Source: an uncultured Clostridia bacterium (lineage in GTDB: Bacteria > Bacillota > Clostridia > UBA1381). Taken from it: a stretch of 13,211 nt of DNA. The stretch spans positions 1 through 13,211 of the forward strand of contig CAJUFV010000182.1 of assembly GCA_910585795.1 (NCBI GenBank), in the 5' to 3' direction. A program made the translations under genes and the position numbers. This document shows positions 1 to 6,476 of the stretch, one piece after another (position 1 is the stretch's first letter; each line of letters starts with the position of its first letter). The notes beneath the pieces are model-generated. The model saw only the letters and a list, made by a program, of their open reading frames with translations. It did no database searches and was not told where the DNA came from.

Positions 1-1317
1 AGCAACCTTCTTGAATCCGGCAATATTCGCACCCGCAACAAGGTTTGTCTTACCGCCAACTTCACATCCGTATTCCTTAGCGGCAGCAACTGAATTCTTA
101 TAAATTGTAACCATGATACCGTGAAGCTTTTCATCTACTTCCTCAAAGCTCCATGACAGTCTCTGTGAATTCTGGCTCATTTCAAGAGCAGATGTAGCAA
201 CACCGCCTGCATTTGAAGCCTTACCAGGAGCAAAATATACTCCGTTCTGCTGCAAATATTCAGTAGCCTCAAGAGTGGTAGGCATGTTTGCTCCCTCCGC
301 AACTACGATACAGCCGTTTGCAACAAGAGCTTTAGCGTCATCAATAAGAAGCTCATTCTGTGTAGCGCAAGGAAGCGCAACGTCACACTTAACAGCCTGC
401 CAAAGACCAGCGCCCTCAACATATTTAGCATTTGGTCTGTAGTTAAGATAATCCTTAATTCTGCCTCTCTTAACTTCCTTGATTTCCTTAACTGCCGCAA
501 GGTCAATACCTTCTTCATCAATTACATAACCGTTTGAGTCTGAAACTGTGATAACCTTACCGCCAAGCTGCTGAACCTTCTGAGTAGCATATATAGCAAC
601 GTTACCGGCACCTGAAATCGCTACTGTCTTGCCTTCAAAGCTTGTGCCCAAATCCTTTAGCATTTCCTGCGCATAGTATACAAGACCATATCCTGTAGCT
701 TCTGTTCTTGTAAGTGAACCGCCCCATGTAAGACCCTTACCTGTAAGAACACCCTCATAAACATTTCTTATTCTCTTATACTGACCGAACATATATCCGA
801 TTTCTCGCGCGCCTGTACCTATATCACCGGCAGGAACGTCTGTATCAGCGCCGATATGTCTGTAAAGCTCTGTCATAAAGCTCTGACAGAAACTCATAAT
901 TTCGTTATCTGACTTACCCTTAGGGTCGAAGTCACTGCCGCCCTTACCGCCGCCGATTGGAAGCGTTGTAAGCGCGTTCTTAAAAATCTGCTCAAAACCA
1001 AGGAATTTAATAATACCAAGATTTACTGACGGATGAAGTCTAAGTCCTCCCTTATACGGGCCTATAGCGCTGTTAAACTGCACACGGAAGCCTCTGTTTA
1101 CCTGTACCTTACCATTATCATCAACCCATGGAACACGGAACATAATCTGTCTTTCCGGCTCTACTATTCTTTCAAGCAATGCAGCCTGTTCATATTCGGG
1201 ATGCTTATCAAATACCGGTTCAAGTGATGTAAGAACCTCCGTTGCCGCCTGAATAAATTCCGGCTCGCTTGCATTTTTTTCTTTTAACTTTGCTAGTACG
1301 TCCTGTGCGTATGACAT
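1..1317 (-). CDS. gdhA: NADP-type glutamate dehydrogenase, 3' end missing
   Basis: Reversible reductive amination of 2-oxoglutarate with ammonia to glutamate; a cytosolic hexameric enzyme of nitrogen assimilation. The frame runs 439 codons from ATG at 1317 and leaves the window still open; relatives are about 445-450 residues, so only roughly ten C-terminal residues are missing. Visible motifs: PYKGGLRLHPSVN (87-99), GGGKGG (122-127), PAGDIGTG (162-169), and the Rossmann turn SGAGNVA (235-241). Lys89, Lys113, Lys125 and Asp165 coincide in position with the substrate and catalytic residues known from Clostridium symbiosum GDH. The stretch VSDSNG (258-263) after the second Rossmann strand resembles NADP-specific enzymes such as E. 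coli GdhA, not the NAD-type SGPDG motif of C. symbiosum, so NADP use is inferred. GAGGAGG lies 9 bases upstream of the ATG and supports this start. It appears monocistronic from the visible side, with its own promoter. Confidence 0.95.
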   Translation of the reverse strand, partial: MSYAQDVLAKLKEKNASEPEFIQAATEVLTSLEPVFDKHPEYEQAALLERIVEPERQIMFRVPWVDDNGKVQVNRGFRVQFNSAIGPYKGGLRLHPSVNLGIIKFLGFEQIFKNALTTLPIGGGKGGSDFDPKGKSDNEIMSFCQSFMTELYRHIGADTDVPAGDIGTGAREIGYMFGQYKRIRNVYEGVLTGKGLTWGGSLTRTEATGYGLVYYAQEMLKDLGTSFEGKTVAISGAGNVAIYATQKVQQLGGKVITVSDSNGYVIDEEGIDLAAVKEIKEVKRGRIKDYLNYRPNAKYVEGAGLWQAVKCDVALPCATQNELLIDDAKALVANGCIVVAEGANMPTTLEATEYLQQNGVYFAPGKASNAGGVATSALEMSQNSQRLSWSFEEVDEKLHGIMVTIYKNSVAAAKEYGCEVGGKTNLVAGANIAGFKKVA

Positions 1318-1406
1318 AGTTAAAAACCTCCTCATTTATAAATTAAAATCTCTCCAGAGTGCAAAGTATCAGCATATAAACACCCTGTTATGTCAATCTA
1401 TCATCT

Positions 1407-1435
1407 ATTTTATCACCGTTTTTATTTTTATGCAA
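1407..1435 (-). promoter_or_regulatory. Probable sigma-A promoter of gdhA
   Basis: On the minus strand TTGCAT (1430-1435) and TAAAAT (1407-1412) are separated by exactly 17 bp. This would give a leader of roughly 80 nt before the gdhA ATG. A perfect TTGACA also occurs at 1391-1396 (minus) but has no good -10 at 16-18 bp, only an extended TGcTGATAC-like element at 19 bp. The rest of the 1318-1529 gap is AT-rich with no further gene. Confidence 0.5.
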
Positions 1436-1529
1436 TATAATTTTTTAAAAAAATTTCACAAAATGTAAGATAAAGCCTGTGTTTGGCTTAGTTATGCCGT
1501 TGTTAGTTTTATGCAACATTTGATAATTT

Positions 1530-3317
1530 TTATTCATTCCTGCTCAGGCTTTGTCCATCCCAGCGATATATAATACAATCCGGACTGCTTAATTTATTTT
1601 TACCGGCAGAATCCTTTTTAAATCTTACTCCGTTCATCTTTCCATTACCATCATAAGTGACAATGATAAATCTATTTTTATCTTTTTCCGAATTCCGTGA
1701 ATTTTTAAACACATTAACCGTTGGTATGGCCTTTCCGTCAAAATCAAACAGTGTTGTATTTTCAACCACATTCGAATCTGCTTTATCGTCACTTTCACGT
1801 ATTGCCCAGCCTGAAAGCGACTCATTTTTATTCGCGCTGTCCTCAACGTGAATCATGCACGGATCCCAGTAAAGAATACCTAAACAGCGTCCGCCCTCAA
1901 CGCCTTTAAGACCGTTTATAAGCTCAGCCATAAAACCAGCATGACCCTCCGTTGTGGGAGGATATTTCTCTTTATACACATCCGCCTCAATAAGCTGACC
2001 GCCGAAGCCGTTTTTCTTTGTTTCATTCCAGTTAAAGCCGGTCTCCATAATAAGAATATCCTTATCATAGCGCTTTGAAATCTCATTGCAGAAATCAACG
2101 CACGTCTGCACAGAATTTCCTGACCATGCCGGATAATACGATGCTCCTATTACATCATATCTTGCGCCGCGGCTATCCAATTCCTTCAGAAAATAATCAA
2201 ACTTATCAGCCTTCGAACCGTCATCAAGATGAATTACCACACCCGAGGACGGTGACACGGCCTTTACCGCGTCATAACCCGCGTTTATAATCTGCGCAAG
2301 CCCATCCCAATCAGCAGGACATTTTATATCCATCTCCTCGTTTTTATCGTCACCGAACACAAGCTCAAAGCTATCACGGCTCATATTAGCCTCGTATGTA
2401 TTGCCAAAAGGAAAAAGCATTCCCCCACGAATTTCATTTCCGAGTGACACATATTCCGGCACTGTACCCTGATTTTTCAGTTTTGTCATTATGTCGAAGG
2501 TATAATCATAAACCAGATTTGCGAGAGCGTCTTTTATTTCTTTTCTCTGCTGTTCCGTCATGGCATTCAGAAAATCCGCGTCCTTTATATCATATCCCAG
2601 CATGTCTTTAATTGTTTTTACCCACTGTGACGGTATTATCTGCCTTGAACCGTTTGACCAGTAATCGGAATAATTGAAGGTAAACTGTATTCCCATGCCC
2701 GCATTCTTCGCGCGCTTCGCCAGTTTAATACAATCCTTTTCATCCTGAAACCCCTCCGGCAGATAATATGTGCCGTCGCCTGTTCCTTTACCTGTAGTGT
2801 TACTCAGACGTATACGTGCCATATTTACACCGTTCATAGATAGAAATTCAAACGGGTCAATCTTGTTGCCATCCTCATCTTTATAAACACCGCCCAAGCT
2901 TTCAATATAACTTATCTCAGTCATATCCCCGCCTGTTATAAAATAATTTTCCTTGGATTTCGTTAATTCAGCGCCCGACAAAATAATACTGCTTTTACCG
3001 CTTGTTCTGACTCCGGCCACCAATTTTCCGTCTGTAGTTCCTATACCCTTAACGATAACTGTAACCGGCTCTCCATCTGCCTTTGGAATTACGGTGCTCG
3101 ACATTTTATAATCATCGGAATAACCGTAAATATATGCTTCAGTATCTATTGCGTCATTTTCACATTGTACCGTGAGGTCATAATAGCCGTCCTCAAGTCC
3201 GATTACCTCATATTCTCTGCCGCCTGCCGCACTCCCGTTCAGGGCGTCAATACTCCGCGCGTATGCCGCAGTCTGAAACAGCGCAGCGGCAGACAGAATA
3301 ATTAACAGTTTTTTCAT
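1530..3317 (-). CDS. Secreted GH53 endo-beta-1,4-galactanase
   Basis: Predicted to hydrolyse beta-1,4-galactan side chains of pectic rhamnogalacturonan I outside the cell. Translation is taken from ATG 3317 (595 aa), not the longer upstream frame from 3380, because AGGGAGG sits 8 bases before it and the product then begins with a classical signal peptide (MKKLL, hydrophobic core, AYA at 18-20). Residues about 21-125 form a beta-rich N-terminal domain I cannot assign. The GH53 barrel runs about 126-545: ARIRLS (167-172), FNYSDYW (214-220), SLGNEIRGG (291-299) with likely acid/base Glu295, ASYYPAWSG (392-400), and IMETGFNW (423-430) with likely nucleophile Glu425, then YWDP (483-486). An insertion of about 30 residues (306-336) follows the acid/base loop. 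Residues 548-595 look like a small separate C-terminal module ending in YRWDGQSL. No SLH, sortase or dockerin signal is seen, so it is probably released or held non-covalently. Family confidence is high; linkage specificity is inferred from family. Confidence 0.88.
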   Translation of the reverse strand: MKKLLIILSAAALFQTAAYARSIDALNGSAAGGREYEVIGLEDGYYDLTVQCENDAIDTEAYIYGYSDDYKMSSTVIPKADGEPVTVIVKGIGTTDGKLVAGVRTSGKSSIILSGAELTKSKENYFITGGDMTEISYIESLGGVYKDEDGNKIDPFEFLSMNGVNMARIRLSNTTGKGTGDGTYYLPEGFQDEKDCIKLAKRAKNAGMGIQFTFNYSDYWSNGSRQIIPSQWVKTIKDMLGYDIKDADFLNAMTEQQRKEIKDALANLVYDYTFDIMTKLKNQGTVPEYVSLGNEIRGGMLFPFGNTYEANMSRDSFELVFGDDKNEEMDIKCPADWDGLAQIINAGYDAVKAVSPSSGVVIHLDDGSKADKFDYFLKELDSRGARYDVIGASYYPAWSGNSVQTCVDFCNEISKRYDKDILIMETGFNWNETKKNGFGGQLIEADVYKEKYPPTTEGHAGFMAELINGLKGVEGGRCLGILYWDPCMIHVEDSANKNESLSGWAIRESDDKADSNVVENTTLFDFDGKAIPTVNVFKNSRNSEKDKNRFIIVTYDGNGKMNGVRFKKDSAGKNKLSSPDCIIYRWDGQSLSRNE

Positions 3318-3406
3318 ATAATTCCCTCCCTTGTTTTTACTGCGTATAATTAGCTTAACATAATTTTTCCGGCTTTTCAATAGTTTTGCATTTTTATTTT
3401 ACGGGC

Positions 3407-3435
3407 TTGACAGCAGGTGTAATAATGTGTAAAAT
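3407..3435 (+). promoter_or_regulatory. Near-consensus sigma-A promoter of nfo
   Basis: TTGACA (3407-3412) and TAAAAT (3430-3435) are separated by 17 bp on the plus strand, only 31 bases before the nfo ATG. The strength of the match suggests constitutive expression of endonuclease IV. The same 149-bp gap must also hold the divergent GH53 promoter, for which no convincing element pair was found. Confidence 0.75.
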
Positions 3436-3466
3436 GAAGGAGAAAAACATATAAAGGAGAAAAACC

Positions 3467-4300
3467 ATGTTAAATATAGGCTGTCATTTATCCGCATCAA
3501 AGGGATACCTGCATATGGGGCAAGAAGCAACAGCAATAGGCGCGAATACGTTTGCATTTTTCACGCGCAATCCTCGCGGAGGAAGCGCGAAAGCCATTGA
3601 CACGAACGATGTCAAGGCGTTTCTTGAATACGCGCGCGAGCATAATTTCGCGATGCTTGTCGCTCACGCTCCGTACACGCTTAACGCCTGTTCAAATAAA
3701 GAGGAAACACGTGAATTCGCGCTGAACACAATGAAGGATGACCTTGCAAGAATGGAATACACACCACACCAGTATTATAATTTCCATCCCGGAAGTCATG
3801 TAGGACAGGGTGTGGAAATCGGCATTGAGCTTATTATAAAGCAATTAAACAAAGTTTTAACAAATGACATAACAACAACGGTACTTCTTGAAACAATGGC
3901 CGGAAAGGGCAGTGAGATAGGACGTTCATTTGAGGAACTAAAGACCATTATTGACGGCGTGACACTTAACGACAAACTGGGCGTATGTTTTGACACCTGC
4001 CATGTTTACGACGCCGGATATAACATTGTGAATGACCTTGACGGCGTTCTTGACGAATTTGACTCAATTATCGGTCTTGAGCGTTTAAAGGCAATTCACA
4101 TGAATGACAGCAAAAATCCTTTTGCAAGTCACAAGGACAGACATGAAAAAATCGGTGAGGGCAGTATTGGTTTTGACACTATGGTACAAATTATCAATCA
4201 TCCTAAATTAAAGGGACTGCCTATAATACTTGAAACGCCTAATGAGCTTGACGGATACGCAAAAGAAATTGAGATGCTTAGAAACGCGTATAAAGGTTAA
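3467..4300 (+). CDS. nfo: Endonuclease IV (AP endonuclease)
   Basis: Cytosolic base-excision-repair enzyme that cuts DNA 5' of abasic sites and removes 3' blocking groups, using a trinuclear zinc centre. The 277-residue product has the usual length (E. coli Nfo is 285). All nine expected metal ligands can be placed: His67 (AHAPY), His107 (FHPGS), Glu142 (LETMAG), Asp176 and His179 (FDTCH), His211 (IHMND), Asp224 and His226 (KDRHE), and Glu256 (ILETPNE). The opening GCHLSASKG and the KIGEG motif after the metal site are also typical. The ATG at 3467 is preceded by AAAGGAG at 8 bases. It is transcribed alone, divergently from the galactanase, from the promoter at 3407-3435; a terminator-like hairpin lies 85 bases downstream. 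Nothing looks degenerate. Confidence 0.97.
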   Translation: MLNIGCHLSASKGYLHMGQEATAIGANTFAFFTRNPRGGSAKAIDTNDVKAFLEYAREHNFAMLVAHAPYTLNACSNKEETREFALNTMKDDLARMEYTPHQYYNFHPGSHVGQGVEIGIELIIKQLNKVLTNDITTTVLLETMAGKGSEIGRSFEELKTIIDGVTLNDKLGVCFDTCHVYDAGYNIVNDLDGVLDEFDSIIGLERLKAIHMNDSKNPFASHKDRHEKIGEGSIGFDTMVQIINHPKLKGLPIILETPNELDGYAKEIEMLRNAYKG

Positions 4301-4479
4301 TAATAAAAACGTATTCCTTGTTCATCATTCCCTTGAAGGAATTGTTTAGGTATGTAGCAGTAATAGAGGCTTGTGTTTCTTAATCGTGGCTTTATGCCGC
4401 GCTTTTTTAGCTCGGAGAAATACTTAAAAATAGAAGATGAGTAGCCGAACCGCAGTCTGATGAACTCAATGTATAACGA
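4297..4479 (-). other. Unassigned 60-codon open frame without ATG
   Basis: Minus-strand frame bounded by TAG at 4480-4482 and ending with TAA at 4297-4299, overlapping the nfo stop codon tail to tail. It reads 60 codons with a protein-like composition, for example FGYSSSIFKYFSELKKRG and PRLRNTSLYYCYIPKQF, but has no ATG and no ribosome binding site. It overlaps the 5' part of the plus-strand ORF at 4460 and covers the hairpin at 4385-4408. It could be the remnant of a gene, or chance. I do not recognise a family. Confidence 0.2.
4385..4408 (+). terminator. Probable intrinsic terminator of nfo
   Basis: CGTGGC (4385-4390) pairs with GCCGCG (4396-4401) through one G-U pair around the loop TTTAT, then C and six T (4403-4408). 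It lies 85 bases after the nfo stop. A second, less GC-rich inverted repeat, ATTCC/GGAAT near 4328-4343, lies between. The same bases are read in the unexplained minus-strand open frame, so the assignment is not exclusive. Confidence 0.55.
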
Positions 4480-4684
4480 CTACGCCTTTAATACAGCCGG
4501 CGATATATTTACTTACGCGACAGATTCAGAAATGACCTTCAGAAATAAATATATACATCCTATCATAAATGAAAACAGCAAAGAAGGCAATGACATGCAG
4601 AATTTCTTTAACAACGACCTTTTTGATTCACATAAACAGGATTTTCAGAACGGCTTCAAGGTGTATGCGCGCAACTATAAATGA
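4460..4684 (+). CDS. Small hypothetical protein, unrecognised
   Basis: A 74-residue plus-strand frame with no family I recognise. It is rich in Asn, Asp, Phe and Tyr, hydrophilic overall, with no signal peptide or membrane segment. The first ATG (4460) has no ribosome binding site. An internal in-frame ATG at 4595 is preceded by AAGAAGG at 7 bases and would give a 29-residue peptide, so if anything is translated the shorter form is at least as likely. In the same frame upstream, a single TAG (4442-4444) separates it from an open stretch beginning at ATG 4394, raising the possibility of a disrupted longer gene. It ends 18 bases before the strong bidirectional terminator at 4703-4743, which is where a real gene would end. 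Coding status is uncertain. Confidence 0.35.
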   Translation: MNSMYNDYAFNTAGDIFTYATDSEMTFRNKYIHPIINENSKEGNDMQNFFNNDLFDSHKQDFQNGFKVYARNYK

Positions 4685-4702
4685 ATACCTCAGCGCCAAA
4701 TA

Positions 4703-4743
4703 AAAAAGTAATATTGAGGCTCTACGCTTCAATATCACTTTTT
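4703..4743. terminator. Strong bidirectional intrinsic terminator
   Basis: An 18-bp stem: arm 4703-4720 (AAAAAGT...GGC) pairs with 4726-4743 (GCTTCA...CTTTTT), with one G-U pair, one A-C mismatch and a 5-base loop TCTAC. A-runs on the left and T-runs on the right give U-tracts in both directions. It lies 5 bases beyond the stop codon of the ABC exporter operon (minus strand) and 18 bases beyond the small plus-strand ORF, so it serves convergent units. Confidence 0.88.
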
Positions 4744-4748
4744 ATTTA

Positions 4749-6476
4749 TCAGCTGTTGTAAAGTTTTGTATAAAAACCATTTCTCTCCAGCAATTCACGA
4801 TGCGTTCCCTGTTCGATAATACGTCCTCTGTCCATAACAAGAATAAGGTCTGCCTCTCTTATCGTTGAAAGACGATGAGCAATAATAAAGCTGGTTCTGC
4901 CTTCCATCATCTTCAAAAACGCCTTCTGTATTCTCTGCTCCGTCATTGTGTCGACATTTGAGGTCGCCTCGTCAAGAATTAACACCTGAGGGTCTGAAAG
5001 CATGGCGCGCGCTATAGTCAAAAGCTGTTTTTGTCCGCCTGACAGATTTCCTCCGTCCTCGGTTATCATCGTGTCATAGCCATCCGGCAAACGTTTTATA
5101 AATCCATGCGCGGACGCGGCCTTTGCCGCCTCTATAATTTCATCGTCTGTCGCACCCTCCTTGCCATACGCAATATTTTCCTTTACCGTACCGGCAAAAA
5201 GCCATGTATCCTGCAATACCATACCGAAATTTTTACGCAAACTGTCACGCTTCACCTTGTCTATATCCTGTCCGTCCACAAGTATCTTTCCCTTGTCCAC
5301 ACCGTAGAAATTCATCAGCAGATTGACAATTGTCGTCTTACCTGCTCCTGTAGGACCAACAATGGCCAAACGCTGTCCGGGTTTCGCTGTAATATTAAGA
5401 TTCTTTATAAGCTCTCTCTTCTTATCATACGAAAAGTCAACACTCTCAAATGTAACCTCGCCTTTGCCTTCTTTAAGCTCTGGAAAATCATCATCACTTT
5501 TTTCCGGTTCAATATCTCCAAGCGCAAAAATTCTCGCTGCAGCCGCCTGTGCCGACTGAAGCTGTGTAAGAATACTTGTCATATCGTTAATTGGTCTTGC
5601 GAACTGTGTCGCGTATATAAGAAAGCTTGATATAATACCGACACTCAAATGTCCCGCAAGCGCGGCAAGTCCACCAAGCACGCCGACAGAAATATATGCA
5701 AGATTATTAATATAACGTGTTGTCGGATTAACAAGCGAGGAATAAAACTGCGCCTTTTGGCCGCAGTCATACAAACGTCTGTTAATTTCGCCAAATACCT
5801 CCGCGCTCTTGTCCTCATAACCGAATGCTTTTACAACCTTAAGATTGCCAACCGTTTCTGAAACATATCCGTTCAGTTCTCCAGTTGTCTGTGCCTGCAA
5901 ACGAAACATTTTACCTGAATTAGTAGCAATAGCCTTTGACACAAATATACAAAGTATCGTTATAACTATTACGCAAAGCGTAATTTTCCAATTCAGCATA
6001 AACATTAACGCCAGAGAACCTATAACCGTTACCAGTCCTGAAAAAAGCTGTGTTATTCCCTGCAGCAGTCCGTCGGACACCGCGTCAATATCATTTGTTA
6101 AACGGCTTATTATGTCACCGTGTGAATGTCCGTCAAAAAACTTTAGCGGAAGATGTGATATTTTTTCAAAAGCGTCATTACGCATTTTTTCAATTGTACG
6201 GTTTGAAAGCGAATTAGTAAATACCGTCATTACCCACGTGAATACTGCATTAAAGAAATATACTCCGAAAAGTATCACCGCAAACTTAATCACCATAGGA
6301 AAATCAACATCGCCCTCACCTCTGATAAAATCAATCGCGCGTCCGGATATATACGGCGCCGCAAGCATAAACACATTTGCCATCAGAGCCGCGACAATAA
6401 GCAGTATTAAATATTTCTTATGCTCCGCGACATACAAGTAAAGCTTTGAAAGCGTATTATTCTTTTTCATTTTCAT
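4749..6476 (-). CDS. ABC exporter half, catalytically competent ATPase
   Basis: Fused membrane-plus-ATPase half-transporter (type IV ABC exporter; MdlB/LmrD/TM288-like). 575 residues from ATG 6476: about six membrane helices in 20-310, then the ATPase domain with Walker A GPTGAGKTT (374-382), Q-loop Gln422, signature LSGGQ (478-482), Walker B LILDE with catalytic Glu503, and switch His534 (IIAHR). It overlaps the end of the upstream gene by 20 bp; GGAGGAGGG in the upstream gene's last codons provides the ribosome binding site, suiting either ATG 6476 or ATG 6470. The longer open frame to 6578 only reads into the partner gene and is rejected. The partner's ATPase is degenerate, so this subunit supplies the Glu and His of the one hydrolysing site. 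Substrate (drug, lipid or peptide) cannot be told from sequence. A bidirectional terminator follows directly. Confidence 0.92.
   Translation of the reverse strand: MKMKKNNTLSKLYLYVAEHKKYLILLIVAALMANVFMLAAPYISGRAIDFIRGEGDVDFPMVIKFAVILFGVYFFNAVFTWVMTVFTNSLSNRTIEKMRNDAFEKISHLPLKFFDGHSHGDIISRLTNDIDAVSDGLLQGITQLFSGLVTVIGSLALMFMLNWKITLCVIVITILCIFVSKAIATNSGKMFRLQAQTTGELNGYVSETVGNLKVVKAFGYEDKSAEVFGEINRRLYDCGQKAQFYSSLVNPTTRYINNLAYISVGVLGGLAALAGHLSVGIISSFLIYATQFARPINDMTSILTQLQSAQAAAARIFALGDIEPEKSDDDFPELKEGKGEVTFESVDFSYDKKRELIKNLNITAKPGQRLAIVGPTGAGKTTIVNLLMNFYGVDKGKILVDGQDIDKVKRDSLRKNFGMVLQDTWLFAGTVKENIAYGKEGATDDEIIEAAKAASAHGFIKRLPDGYDTMITEDGGNLSGGQKQLLTIARAMLSDPQVLILDEATSNVDTMTEQRIQKAFLKMMEGRTSFIIAHRLSTIREADLILVMDRGRIIEQGTHRELLERNGFYTKLYNS

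Noticed and set aside
303..521. Minus-strand 72-codon frame inside gdhA
   Set aside because: It lies in another frame of a clearly conserved GDH gene; a shadow ORF.
1473..1489. AAGCC/GGCTT hairpin downstream of the galactanase gene as its terminator
   Set aside because: Only a 5-bp stem with a 7-base loop and no proper T-run on the minus strand; too weak to annotate.
3318..3380. Upstream 21-codon extension of the GH53 frame
   Set aside because: It lacks a ribosome binding site and would bury the signal peptide; ATG 3317 has AGGGAGG at correct spacing.
3340..3400. TTGAAA-17-TAAGCT as the GH53 promoter (minus strand)
   Set aside because: The -10 matches only three of six consensus positions, so it was not annotated.
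5106..6441. Long plus-strand open frames (174 and 198 codons) across the ABC genes
   Set aside because: They are antisense to a well-conserved ABC exporter gene, are rich in Cys, Ser and Thr, and lack ribosome binding sites.
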